NCBI RefSeq assembly: GCF_000721705.1
Contig: NZ_JOJL01000016.1
Span: forward strand, 1-64,000
Reading direction: 5' to 3'
Source: Actinoplanes subtropicus
GTDB lineage: Bacteria > Actinomycetota > Actinomycetes > Mycobacteriales > Micromonosporaceae
Length of the DNA stretch: 64,000 nucleotides
This document shows positions 1 through 8,742 of this stretch, piece by piece. The position numbers and the translations under genes are program-made. Under the pieces are notes generated by a model. That model was given only the letters and a program-made list of their open reading frames with translations, did no database searches and was not told the origin of the DNA. Numbering within the stretch: position 1 is the stretch's first letter; each line of letters starts with the position of its first letter.

Positions 1-65
1 ACGACCACCAGATCCTCGCGACGGCGATCACCCAGCACCTCGCCACGCTGCCACTCACCTGGTGA
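1..65 (+). CDS. 3' end of an unidentified gene (partial at window edge)
   Basis: Reading from base 3 gives about twenty codons, ending ATLPLTW and a TGA at 63-65. Most third positions are G or C, as in real genes of this DNA, so I take it as the tail of a gene that begins before the window. The family cannot be named from so short a piece. An IS6-type transposase begins about 130 bp downstream, so the gene may sit beside or be cut by mobile DNA. Confidence 0.45.
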   Translation, partial: DHQILATAITQHLATLPLTW

Positions 66-195
66 GGGCAACTCGTCGGCACGGAGAGCTATACCAGTGC
101 AGGCATGACGGCTCTGCAGAAGGCTCTCGGGTTCCGCAAGGGTCAATGCGGCTCCGTTGCGTTGGGGGTCCGCAAGATCGAGGCAAGCTTGACCA

Positions 196-915
196 GTGAA
201 GTTGTCGATCCGTTCTCGCTCCTGGTCGCCACCGAAGTCGGCGTTCACTGGGTTTCGGTTTCCGCCCGAGGTGATCGTGGTCGCGGTGCGCTGGTACCTG
301 CGTTTCAATCTTTCCTATCGAGACGTGCAGGAACTCCTGGCCGAACGCGGGGTCGAGGTCGACCATGTCAACGTGTTCCGTTGGGTGCAGCGGTTCGCGC
401 CGCTGTTGGCCGACGCAGCCCGGTTCACCCGTTACGCCCCTGGCGAGAGGTGGCATGTCGATGAGACGTACGTCAAGGTCAACGGTGTTTGGCGGTGCGT
501 CTACCGCGCGATCGACCAATTTGGGCAGGTCATCGACGTGCTGGTACCGCCACGTCGAGATGTCGAGGCTACCCGTCGGTTCTTCCGGCGGGCACTGACC
601 ACGCTGAAGGTTAGGCCGAATGAGGTGGTCACTGACGCGGCGGTGATCTATCCGGCCGCGCTCGCCGAGCTGATCCCGTCGGCGTGGCACCACGTCGAGC
701 AGTACGCGAACAACCCGATAGAAGCTGATCACAGCCAGCTCAAGCAGCGACTACGACCGATGCGTGGGCTGCGAACTGATCGGACAGCGCAGGTGATCAT
801 CGCCGGGCACGCCTTCATGCAGAACCTTCGCCGCGGCCACTACGAGCTCGGTATTGATGCCACGCCCGCCGGACGGGTGGCCACCGCATTCACCGAGCTC
901 GCCCGAGCAATCTGA
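196..915 (+). CDS. IS6-family (IS26-like) transposase
   Basis: About 239 residues, the usual size for IS6 transposases. The N-terminal part has the family signature: VRWYLRFNLSYRDVQELL, then a VDHVNVFRWVQRFAP stretch. The DDE triad can be read as Asp in WHVDETYVKV, Asp in EVVTDAAVIYP and Glu in NNPIEADHSQLKQRL. The GTG at 196 keeps the conserved N terminus; an overlapping frame upstream is a shadow. The enzyme would catalyse replicative cointegrate transposition. Clear matching ends were not found: GGCACGG at 78-84 and its complement at 952-958 share only seven bases, and the flanking octamers differ, so the element may be partial. The gene itself looks intact. Confidence 0.88.
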   Translation: MKLSIRSRSWSPPKSAFTGFRFPPEVIVVAVRWYLRFNLSYRDVQELLAERGVEVDHVNVFRWVQRFAPLLADAARFTRYAPGERWHVDETYVKVNGVWRCVYRAIDQFGQVIDVLVPPRRDVEATRRFFRRALTTLKVRPNEVVTDAAVIYPAALAELIPSAWHHVEQYANNPIEADHSQLKQRLRPMRGLRTDRTAQVIIAGHAFMQNLRRGHYELGIDATPAGRVATAFTELARAI

Positions 916-944
916 CCTCGGTAGAGCGCGGTTTCAACGGTGTG

Positions 945-1944
945 GGTTGTACCGTGCCAAAACTCAGTGTATGGGCTGTGAACTGGCATTTTGGTGATCG
1001 GGTCAGGCCGCTCGGTGATACTCGTTGATCACGCCGCCGAGGCGTTGTCGGCATCGGATCGGGGCATCCATCGCGATCACGACGGCCGGGTCGTGGTTCG
1101 GTGGTAGCTGCTGCCGGCCTTGATGCGGGCGGTGACTGTTGAAGTGGTTCACGTACTCGCCGACCACCGCGACGGCGTGACGGCTGTTGTAGATCAGCAA
1201 GCGGTCAGTGCACTCGCCCGTAGGCTGCGGCCCCACCGTTCGATGTAACAGTTCGCCCGGGGTGTCCTTGGTGGGGTCTTGACCACGGTGATGCCTTCGG
1301 CGGTGAAGACCTCGTCGAACGCGGCACTGTATTTGCCGTCCCGGTCGCGGATCAGGAACCGGGAACTGGCTGGCCCGGTCGTCGAGGTCCATGATCAGGT
1401 TGCGGGCCTGCTGCACGACCCAGGTGTGATCCGGGTTCGCGGTGATCCCGAGCAGGGGCACCCGGCGGGTGGCCACCTCCATCACGACCAGCACGTACAA
1501 CCGCCGGAGCCCGATCGTGTCGACGTGCAAGAAGTCGATCGCCAGAAGGCCGCGCGCTTGCGCGCGCAGAAACGTCCGCCAGCTGGTGTCCACATCACGC
1601 GGTGCCGGTCCGGGTCGCCAGGTGGCCAGGATGCGCCGGATCGTGCCGGCGCCGACCCGGTGGCCCAGCCGTAGTAGCTCGCCCTGGACGCGTCGGTGTC
1701 CCCATCGCGGGTTCTCCCGGGCGAGGCGGCGGACCAGGTCGCGGACCTCGGCGTTGACCGGCGGCCGACCGGTTTTACTCGGGTAGGTCCAACGGCGGCG
1801 CAGCAGCCGCTGGTGCCAGCCGAGCAGCGTGGCCGGGGTGACCAGCCGATGGGCCCGGACCGGGGTGGGTAGCAGCCGGGCCAGGCCGGACAGGACGGCC
1901 CGGTCCGGCCAGGACAACCGGGGCCGGCTGGGCACGGTACAACC
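945..1944. repeat. Perfect 14-bp inverted repeat bracketing a dead integrase
   Basis: GGTTGTACCGTGCC at 945-958 is the exact reverse complement of GGCACGGTACAACC at 1931-1944. The right arm begins where recognisable integrase coding sequence stops (the truncated frame opens at 1935). The arms may be ends of one element of about 1 kb, or ends of two different insertions: the left arm also sits where the right end of the IS6 element would be expected. No target duplication was found. Confidence 0.6.
1003..1935 (-). pseudogene. Integrase/transposase (rve, IS481/IS3-like), truncated and frameshifted
   Basis: The translation follows DDE integrases of the LVTPxTLLRWHRxLxxRxWTY type: [37 protein letters not shown] and [20 protein letters not shown] are all present. 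The N-terminal 60-80 residues are missing. The frame is open only by luck: near 1362 an extra C shifts out of the true frame, and near 1223 a missing base shifts back. Restoring both gives [18 protein letters not shown] followed by [20 protein letters not shown]. That segment carries the second Asp and the Glu of the catalytic triad, so as it stands the protein lacks two of three catalytic residues. It is not a functional transposase. Confidence 0.85.
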
Positions 1945-2292
1945 TGCGTCTGAGTTGAGGAGGCTTCCCCCAACACCCGTTCGTCAAGACCACGAACGAG
2001 GGAAACTCGACTCAACCCACCGGCCGCACTCGGCCGACGCATGTCATCTCATTTGCCGCAATCTGATCGCTACGGAGCGTGACGGCGGCTTGGCAAATGC
2101 GTGGTCGCGCCGCCGATCAGGCGCGGACATGTCAGCAATTAGGCCCACCAAGTGGCGGATGGGACGGTGTGTTTTCGGCACCTGCAAGGTCAGCATCCAC
2201 AAAGTGGGATTCGGACCCATTAGCTCGTTTGCCCTGCCGTGTAGCGGGCGAGACTGCGTCAACGTTCCCGCGATGCGTCCGCGAGGACGTTG
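1945..2292. other. Intergenic stretch with no recognisable gene
   Basis: About 350 bp between the dead integrase and the beta-helix protein. Short frames exist on both strands but show no family and no consistent third-position GC. TGAGTTGAG (1950-1958) faces CTCGACTCA (2007-2015) as an imperfect inverted repeat, in keeping with leftover insertion-sequence DNA. No promoter or RNA gene was recognised. Confidence 0.4.
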
Positions 2293-4893
2293 TTATTGCG
2301 TATCGAAGTAGAAGCCTTCCTGGTCGACCACGATCTGGATGGTGCCGTTGCTGCCGTTGTAGATGACCAGGCCACCGGTGCCGTTGGCGGCCGTGACGAG
2401 GTTCGCGACGGTGTGGCCGGGGGTGAAGTTCAGGGTGGAGGTGGTGGGTCGCGGTTGGCCGTTCGGGTAGGCGGTCAGATAGCCGTTTGTGGTGGGTTGG
2501 GTGACGGTGACGTTGGCGACCAGTGCCGTGGGCAACGGGCAGTTGTCACACGCTATGTTCGGGTAGGCGGCAACGGTCGCGTGTGGGGGAACGGCAGGCG
2601 CTTCGCCGGCTCCGGGGTGGCGGGTGTCCAGGATTCGTTGCGGTACGGAGGGGACGTACCGCTGTGTCTCGCTGGTACCGAAGTGGCCGGAGAGGTCGGC
2701 GATGACGTGTACCGGGCGGTCAGAGCCGTTGAAGAAGTCGAGTATTCCGTTGTGGACCGAAGCGAGGACGAGGTTTGCGACGGTCTGGCCGCTGGAGAAG
2801 TTGAGGTTCGAGGCGGTGGGTGCGGACTGACCGTCGGGGTACACCGTCAGGAAACCGGCCGCGGCCGGTGCGGTGGCGGTGACGTTGAGCACGACGGCCG
2901 TTGTGTCTGTGGGGACCACGCCGGAGAGGTCCAGACGCACGATCCCGTGTGCGGGGACGGGGCTGGTTGTGGGGGTGCCAATGGCCTTGCGGGTGTCCAG
3001 CACGCGCACCGGGGGTTTGGACGCGAACCCGGAGCCGGTGCCGCTGTAGTAGCCAGCCAGGTCGGCCACGATGTGCACGGTGCCGCCGCTGCCGTTGTGG
3101 AACCGGATGTTGCCGTTGACGAGTGCGATGGTCACCAGGTTGGGTACGGTCTGTCCGGCGGAGAAGTTGAGGTTCGAGGCGGTCGGCAGCTCCTGACCAT
3201 CGGGGTACACCGTCAAGAAACCACTCGCCGTGGGTTGGGTGACCGTCACGGTGGCCACGACGGCGGTGATGTCCGCCGCGGCTTCCGTGTTGATGGGTCC
3301 GATCGGCAGCACCACGTCGGCTCCGGGCGCGACCGGAGTGGTGGTGGGCACGCCGAGGGCGGCCCGGGTGTCCAGAATCCGGGTCGGGCTGACTGGCGTG
3401 TACACGGCACCCAACAGCACGCAGTTCGAAATGTAGCTGTCGTACCCTCTACGGAAGCCGTTGGAGCTGAAGTAGACGTGCACGCAACTGGTGCCGGCCT
3501 TCGCGAACGTGTGGGTCAGGCTCTGCGCGGTGGTGGTCACCGGGTACGCCTGTCCATCGAACTGGTAGGCGAGTTCGCCGACCGGCCCGGTGGTCGGCCA
3601 GTCGGCTTTTGGATGGGAACTGGCGACCACGTCGAGTGTGCTTCCACCGGGCACCTCGTTGAGCGTCACACCGCCGGGGGAGATGGTGCCGAGCTCCTCC
3701 AACGCGCCACGGTCCGCATAGCCGAACTCCGTGCCTGTATTGGCGACCGCGGGGTCGTCCGCGCGCGAGTTGCCTAGCAGATCGGTGGCAAGCTCGCCGG
3801 GTGCGCCGGCGTTCGCCGAGTCGAGGGCCGGAGAGCTGGTCCTGAAGGCAAACCAACCGTCATCACCGCCGACTTCCGGCCCGACCTGCGGGTCCGCGGC
3901 GATGTCATGATGACCCTGACCAGTCGCCGCGGTGAAGGCCGCGAGGTCCGAATAGCCGGTGCTGGCCCACGCGTACAGCGGGCCGCCGCCGATCGGGTCG
4001 ATCAGGTTGTAGTCAGCCACGGTCTGCGGCAGCGAGTCGGCGGCCACGGAGATCCCCACCGCGTCGCTCGGCGTGGCGCACGGCCTAGGTCCGCCGGCCG
4101 AGCGGTACGCCGTCTCGACGACGTTGTTGTACATCAACGTTCCAGCCGCGGCGCCACGCACCGCGATTCCAGTCTTACAGTTACTGATCACGGTGTTGCT
4201 GGTGATGACCGTGTCCGGCGCGTCGCTCACCTCGACGGCCGGCCCGGCGGCCTGCGGGCTCCACAACTGGTTGGTGCTCACCAGCGTCCCGGTCACTCCG
4301 GCGTCCACCCGCACCGCGGTGTTCGCGTGCACCACCACCCGGCTGACCGTGACGTTGCTCGAGGTACCCGTGATCGCCACACCAGGCCCGCGCGCCTCGC
4401 GGATTGCGCCGCCGTCTACCGTCACATCCGACGAGTTGTCGATCTCGACACCCGCGGCCCCACGCGGACTGGCGGCCATGATGACGAAGCCGCGCAGCAC
4501 GACGTCATGTTGGCTCGATACAACAAACGGGCTGTCGGCAATCAGGGCGGTGACGCCACCCACGCGTACCATGCCCTGTACGGAGGTGACGGCAACGAAG
4601 GTGATCGGCGCGGAACTCGTGCCGGAGCGGGTGATGTGTACCGACTCGTTATAAATACCCGGCTCCACCACCACGGTCTGCCCCGGCTGCACGACACTCG
4701 CCGCCGCCGAGATGGTGCAGAAGGGCCGGTCCGCCGAACCGTCTGCCGTAGCCGTACAGCGCGAAGCGGCCACCCGCAACTCGGCAGGCATTGTCGCCGC
4801 CGAAACCGGCCGCATGGCGCCCGGGACGGTGAGCGGCGCCAATCCGGTCAGCGCCACAACCACCAGCCGCGCCCATCGCGCTCTGCGTTCCAT
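2293..4893 (-). CDS. Secreted parallel beta-helix protein with three RxLDTR repeats
   Basis: 866 residues. Residues 1-33 are a signal peptide ending around VSAAT. Residues about 60-300 have the rhythm of a right-handed beta-helix (VVVEPGIYNESVHI, GVEIDNSSDVTVDGGAI, NTVISNCKTGIAV), the fold of pectate-lyase-like carbohydrate proteins. A linker of about 90 residues follows. Then come three copies of a roughly 120-residue module, each starting RILDTR, RVLDTR or RILDTR, with an inner TVYPDGQ/SNLNF element and ending near HIVADLAGYY. The same module occurs in the protein at 61799-63505. The ATG follows a GGGGAGA ribosome site. It stands alone between mobile remnants. Surface polysaccharide binding or modification is inferred; no catalytic residues were assigned. 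Confidence 0.8.
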   Translation of the reverse strand: MERRARWARLVVVALTGLAPLTVPGAMRPVSAATMPAELRVAASRCTATADGSADRPFCTISAAASVVQPGQTVVVEPGIYNESVHITRSGTSSAPITFVAVTSVQGMVRVGGVTALIADSPFVVSSQHDVVLRGFVIMAASPRGAAGVEIDNSSDVTVDGGAIREARGPGVAITGTSSNVTVSRVVVHANTAVRVDAGVTGTLVSTNQLWSPQAAGPAVEVSDAPDTVITSNTVISNCKTGIAVRGAAAGTLMYNNVVETAYRSAGGPRPCATPSDAVGISVAADSLPQTVADYNLIDPIGGGPLYAWASTGYSDLAAFTAATGQGHHDIAADPQVGPEVGGDDGWFAFRTSSPALDSANAGAPGELATDLLGNSRADDPAVANTGTEFGYADRGALEELGTISPGGVTLNEVPGGSTLDVVASSHPKADWPTTGPVGELAYQFDGQAYPVTTTAQSLTHTFAKAGTSCVHVYFSSNGFRRGYDSYISNCVLLGAVYTPVSPTRILDTRAALGVPTTTPVAPGADVVLPIGPINTEAAADITAVVATVTVTQPTASGFLTVYPDGQELPTASNLNFSAGQTVPNLVTIALVNGNIRFHNGSGGTVHIVADLAGYYSGTGSGFASKPPVRVLDTRKAIGTPTTSPVPAHGIVRLDLSGVVPTDTTAVVLNVTATAPAAAGFLTVYPDGQSAPTASNLNFSSGQTVANLVLASVHNGILDFFNGSDRPVHVIADLSGHFGTSETQRYVPSVPQRILDTRHPGAGEAPAVPPHATVAAYPNIACDNCPLPTALVANVTVTQPTTNGYLTAYPNGQPRPTTSTLNFTPGHTVANLVTAANGTGGLVIYNGSNGTIQIVVDQEGFYFDTQ

Positions 4894-5116
4894 AGCCGTT
4901 CATCTCCCCGTCGATACCGCCACACGACGGTAGCGGAGGTGATCACGGGCCGCTACCCCCAATGTGGTGCCTGGTAAATAAGGGTTTCGGGCAAGCGGTG
5001 GCGTGGTGGAGATCGACGATCCTGCTCGTGCGCGGCGCCTCGAGCGGACATCAGGAAGGGCTGCTCGTACGGTAGCTCACTGACCCTGCGGGTGCCGGAA
5101 ATCCTGTCCGGGCAGA

Positions 5117-5517
5117 TCAGGCAGGATGGTCGTATTCGTGGAGGAGGCCGCCGAGGCGATCGTGTCGGCGGACGCGCAAACGGTCGAGTGTCGCGGGATC
5201 GGTGATCGGGTCGGGTAGCGGCTGCAGCGGCCGGGCGTTCGCGATGCCCCGGTGCGGACGATGATCGTTGTGGTGGCGCTCGTACTCGCGCAAAGCGTGC
5301 AGCAGGTGCGTCTGGTTCCAGATCAGCGTTCGATCGAGCAGTTCCTGGCGGCAGGATTGGATCCATGACTGAGTTCATGCGAGGCATCCGGACGCCGCTG
5401 AGCACCACCGTGATCCCCGCGTCGGCGAGGACCCGGTCGAAAACGGCCGGGTATTTCCGCCGCGGTCGCGGATCAGATACTTGACCCGACGGCCGGCGTC
5501 GTCGAGGTCCATGACGG
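5117..5517 (-). pseudogene. C-terminal remnant of a second integrase (rve family)
   Basis: The reverse strand reads MDLDDAGRRVKYLIRDR, then after a shift PAVFDRVLADAGITVV and SGVRMPRMNS, then after another shift the typical integrase C terminus (QELLDRTLIWNQTHLLHAL, REYERHHNDHRPHRGI, RHDRLGGLLHEYDHPA, stop at 5117-5119). At least two frameshifts, near 5450 and 5370, and loss of the N-terminal two thirds make it dead. Its sequence differs from the 1003-1935 integrase, so this is a separate insertion. Confidence 0.8.
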
Positions 5518-5584
5518 ATGCCACGGATGCATCCCCATATGCTGCGTCATATTCCTTCGTTACTACTATGCTGGACGCAGGGGA

Positions 5585-5628
5585 TGAACACGTTCAAGCT
5601 CCGAGGCTTATTTTCTGAACATGTTCAG
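5585..5628. promoter_or_regulatory. Pair of palindromic operator-like sites
   Basis: CTGAACATGTTCAG at 5615-5628 is a perfect 14-bp palindrome. TGAACACGTTCA at 5585-5596 is a one-mismatch version with the same GAACAYGTTC core. Their centres lie 31 bp apart, about three helical turns, as expected for cooperative binding of a dimeric repressor. The intervening DNA is AT-rich for this genome. The two-base spacer between the half sites differs from the four of an actinobacterial LexA box. No intact gene starts nearby, so this may be an orphaned control region. Confidence 0.45.
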
Positions 5629-5703
5629 GTTGGTTGCAGGCATCGACTGCGATCGGACGCGTAGTGCCAGGTCGGAGCCGCGTTCGAGTTTTCGGCATCC
5701 ACA

Positions 5704-5919
5704 GTGCTACGCAACGTGTTCTGGATGTCCGCCTACACCGCGCTACGCACCTGCCCCATCTCCCGCGCCTACTACGACAAGAAAAGCGCCGAAGGCAAAC
5801 ACCACTACCAAGCCCTCGTCGCCCTCGCCCGCCGCCGCGTCGACGTCCTCTGGGTCCTCACCCGCGACCACAAGACGTACACACCGACCCCGACCACCAC
5901 CGCGCCGACCGACGGCTAA
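5704..5919 (+). pseudogene. C-terminal fragment of an IS110-family transposase
   Basis: About 71 codons ending at a TAA. TCPISRAYYDKKSAEGKHH and ALVALARRRVDVLWVL match the last part of IS110/IS116/IS902 transposases, where the tail usually reads SRAYYDRKRAEGKxHxxAL. The DEDD domain and most of the transposase_20 domain are missing. It is not a copy of the IS110 at 14122-14931, which keeps a different part of the protein. The 190 bp downstream hold no gene. Confidence 0.75.
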
Positions 5920-6109
5920 CCGACAACCACCGGAAAAGATCAGCCCAGTGGCGCCAGCACCGCTGAGCCGCACAAACCTGCCCGAAGATCGCCAGCTGGG
6001 CAGAAGGAAACTCGGCTGCTGTCGGGCGTGCCGCCACCTTGTTGACGACGACGGCCGCCCTGTTTGGGCCGGCGGCGATCTGTCGGTCGGGACGCTGGAG
6101 GTGAGCCGG

Positions 6110-6904
6110 TCAGACGTCGCGTCGTTGCAACAGGCGGGCCGCGAGCAGCATGGTGAAGGCGACGTACAAGCCGAACAATACGAAGCCGGTCCAGGGTGTC
6201 AACATGTCGGTCTGTGGGCCGGCTTGCAGCAGCGCGGCCCCGGCGTTGCTCGGCAGGTACCTGGCGATGTCAGTGCCCAGCAGGTCCGGCGGCAGCAGGG
6301 ATACGAGGGTCGGCAGGACCAACAGGACGCCCGCGACCACCGCTATCGCGGCGGCCGTCGCACGGACGATCGTGGCGACGGCGACAGCGAACAGGGCAAC
6401 CAGCGTGAGGTAGAGCCCGATTCCGATCACGACGCGTAACGCACCTGGCGTGGACAGCGATGCCGACACGTGGGCGGGTGAGCGGTGCATGATCTCCTCG
6501 CCGGCGAAGAAGGCGACGAATGAGGCGGTGGTCATCGTGGCGAGCACGGTGGTTCCGAAGACGGCCGCCTTGGCCCAGAGCATTGGCAGACGGCGAGGCA
6601 CCGCGGCCAGGCTGGCGCGGATCGTTCCGGAGGAGTACTCGCCGCTGACGATGAGGACGCCGAGGACGCCGATGACCAGTTGGGCAATGATGCCGCCGCG
6701 CACCGGGACCGTCACCAGGCCGGCGCCGGCTTGGGAACGGCCATCACTGATCCGGTTGGCGAACGACCAACTCAGCAGCATCCCCAGGCCGACCATCGAC
6801 ACGGCCGCGATCGCGAGCGTCCACCGGGTGGAGCGCAGGGATCGGAGCTTGATCCATTCGGCGGTGAGTACTCGGAGCTGGGTCACGCCGTTCGCCGTGG
6901 TCAC
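6110..6904 (-). CDS. ABC-2 type transporter permease
   Basis: 264 residues with six hydrophobic segments, beginning at about residues 28-50, 70-90, 112-132, 155-178, 185-208 and 235-256. This is the layout of ABC-2 permeases, including a cytoplasmic N terminus of the LRVLTAEWIKLRSLRSTRW kind. The GTG start overlaps the TGA of the upstream ATPase gene, so the two are translationally coupled and should form one exporter. The substrate is unknown; PadR-controlled exporters of this type often handle drugs, lantibiotics or other toxic compounds. It is the last gene of the leftward operon. Confidence 0.85.
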   Translation of the reverse strand: MTTANGVTQLRVLTAEWIKLRSLRSTRWTLAIAAVSMVGLGMLLSWSFANRISDGRSQAGAGLVTVPVRGGIIAQLVIGVLGVLIVSGEYSSGTIRASLAAVPRRLPMLWAKAAVFGTTVLATMTTASFVAFFAGEEIMHRSPAHVSASLSTPGALRVVIGIGLYLTLVALFAVAVATIVRATAAAIAVVAGVLLVLPTLVSLLPPDLLGTDIARYLPSNAGAALLQAGPQTDMLTPWTGFVLFGLYVAFTMLLAARLLQRRDV

Positions 6905-7779
6905 GACGTCAACCCCATGAATGCCTCCTCCAGGGATGGGTGGTGCACGGACAGCTCGAGAAGCGTGATGGAGTGATGGGTGGCCGCCTGCCCGATCTGG
7001 TCGCTGGTCAGTCCACCGACGTCCAGCCGATCATCGGCGAGCTTGACGATTGTCACGCCGGGGCCGGCCAGCAGTTCGCTGAACCGGGCTGCCTGCGGCG
7101 TGCGGACCTGCACTCTGGCGGGCGAGGCGCGTTGCAGGAACTCGGCCACCGACGTGTCGGCGATCAACGTGCCGCGGCTGACTACGATGAGCCGCTCGGC
7201 GGTCTGGGCCATCTCGCCCAACAGGTGTGATGACACGAATACGGTCCGGCCGGTCGCCGCCATGCCCTTCATCAGGTTGCGGATCCACACGATTCCCTCC
7301 GGATCAAGCCCGTTGACCGGCTCGTCGAGCAGCAGCGTCCGGGGGTCCCCCAGCAGCATCGCGGCGATGCCCAGTCGCTGGCCCATGCCGAGGGACAAGC
7401 CTCCGGCCCGCCGGTGGGCGACCTCACCCAGGCCGACCTGGTCCAGCACCTCCGCGACCCGGCGGCGGGGGATGCCGTGGGTGGCGGCCAAGGCGTGCAG
7501 GTGGTCGAATGCCGAGCGACCGGCGTGGAACGCCGTTGCCTCGAGCAACGCACCGACTTCCCGCAGGGGTGCGCAGTGCTGCGCGTACGGGCGGCCGTTC
7601 ACCGTCACCGAGCCCGCGGAGGGTCGGTCCAGGCCCAGGATCATCCGCATGGTGGTGGACTTGCCGGCGCCGTTCGGGCCGAGGAAGCCCGTGACTATTC
7701 CCGGCCTCACGGTGAAGGTGAGCCCGTCGACGGCGGTCCTACCGCCGTACCGTCGGGTAAGGCCGTGTGCTTCGATCAT
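6901..7779 (-). CDS. ABC transporter ATP-binding protein
   Basis: 292 residues, the usual length for the drug-export (DrrA/CcmA-like) class. Walker A is GPNGAGKST at residues 34-42, the signature is LSLGMGQRLGIA, Walker B is TLLLDEPVNGLDPEG, and the H-loop sits in VFVSSHLLGEMAQTAE. The C-terminal 70 residues form the extra domain typical of this class. The ATG follows a GGGGG ribosome site. It energises export through the permease encoded immediately downstream with an overlapping start. Ninety-three base pairs separate it from the preceding membrane gene; no terminator is visible there. Confidence 0.93.
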   Translation of the reverse strand: MIEAHGLTRRYGGRTAVDGLTFTVRPGIVTGFLGPNGAGKSTTMRMILGLDRPSAGSVTVNGRPYAQHCAPLREVGALLEATAFHAGRSAFDHLHALAATHGIPRRRVAEVLDQVGLGEVAHRRAGGLSLGMGQRLGIAAMLLGDPRTLLLDEPVNGLDPEGIVWIRNLMKGMAATGRTVFVSSHLLGEMAQTAERLIVVSRGTLIADTSVAEFLQRASPARVQVRTPQAARFSELLAGPGVTIVKLADDRLDVGGLTSDQIGQAATHHSITLLELSVHHPSLEEAFMGLTS

Positions 7780-7872
7780 CGGATCCCCCCGGACGCGAGA
7801 AGAATGTGCCAGGAATGTGGCAGGAAATGAAATCTAGGTCGGCCTGACCGACACGGCCCGGAGGCGACCCGA

Positions 7873-8385
7873 TCACCATCCGAGGACGAAGACCGTCCCC
7901 ATCGGTATGGCCGCGCTGGCTACCTGCAGCACGAGAATGGTCGCCGCGGCTCTTGGTGCGCGGGGCAGCCATTTCGCCGCGAACACGGCAACCGCCAGGA
8001 CCTGCAGGAGTACCCACAATTGAAAGATATGGGCTGGGGTTCCCTCGTCGCCGGTGGTCACGATGCCGTACATCGCGACATGGCCGAGCACAAACGTCAG
8101 GACGGCCAGCGGCAGCACGATCGGCAACCACGCACTCGGCTTCCTGATCATCAAACTCATTCGCATGGTGGCCAGATTTTCTCTGAGAATTCCTATCCCG
8201 GTCTCCAGGAACATCCATGAGACGACCGGAAGAGGGCTTCGTTCAGCGGCGACGCGCTCCCCGCAGAGATCACCGAAGAGCTGTTCCATTCCCTCCCCGA
8301 AACGCTCACGAAACGGGCGAGGATACAGGCGCAGCAACGCCCCGTACAGCGCCCGGTACCGCCTCATCGCGCGCTTATGCGCCAT
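7873..8385 (-). CDS. Small membrane protein of the PadR/ABC operon
   Basis: The ATG at 8385 lies inside the last codons of padR (11-bp overlap), which is why I prefer it to a longer start. About 170 residues. The soluble N-terminal part (RRYRALYGALLRLYPRPFR, ERFGEGMEQLFGDLC) resembles the prefix found on some macrolide-type ABC permeases in operons with PadR. Four hydrophobic segments follow. It may be an accessory subunit of the exporter or a sensor of membrane stress; both are inferred. Confidence 0.75.
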   Translation of the reverse strand: MAHKRAMRRYRALYGALLRLYPRPFRERFGEGMEQLFGDLCGERVAAERSPLPVVSWMFLETGIGILRENLATMRMSLMIRKPSAWLPIVLPLAVLTFVLGHVAMYGIVTTGDEGTPAHIFQLWVLLQVLAVAVFAAKWLPRAPRAAATILVLQVASAAIPMGTVFVLGW

Positions 8386-8737
8386 GTGCCGACGCCCCGG
8401 GCAGCAGTCGTGTCTGTTGGGCAATCGCCACGACCTCGCGGTACCGGTCCAGCTCCGCGGCGAGCGCGGCGCGACCGGTCCCAGTGATCTGGTAATAGAC
8501 CCGCCGCTGGTCGTCCAGGTCGGGATCGGCCCTCTTGTCGCTCTCCCGGATCAGACCGGCGTCGATCATGCGACGCAGCGATCCGTACAGCGTGCCCGGA
8601 CCCATCTTGACCTTGCGGTGCGAGTCCGCCTCGACCTCCTTCATGATCCCGTAGCCGTGCCGGTCCCCGCCCGCGAGCGCGAGCAGGATGTGAAGCACCG
8701 CCGGCGTGAGTGGCCCTTGCGAAGCATCGCCTGACAT
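8375..8737 (-). CDS. PadR-family transcriptional regulator
   Basis: 120 residues with the PadR winged helix: PLTPAVLHILLALAGGDRHG, YGIMKEVEADSHRKVKMGPG, TLYGSLRRMIDAGLI and a wing with RRVYYQITGTGR. Short PadR proteins of this class bind inverted repeats as dimers and repress a neighbouring exporter plus their own gene until a ligand binds. It is the first gene of the leftward ABC operon and overlaps the next start by 11 bp. A near-perfect inverted repeat covering its promoter lies directly upstream (8743-8771), so autorepression is very likely. Confidence 0.93.
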   Translation of the reverse strand: MSGDASQGPLTPAVLHILLALAGGDRHGYGIMKEVEADSHRKVKMGPGTLYGSLRRMIDAGLIRESDKRADPDLDDQRRVYYQITGTGRAALAAELDRYREVVAIAQQTRLLPGASAHGA

Positions 8738-8742
8738 GCCAG

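Noticed and set aside
5585..5628. SOS (LexA) boxes
   Set aside because: The actinobacterial LexA box has four bases between GAAC and GTTC; these sites have two.
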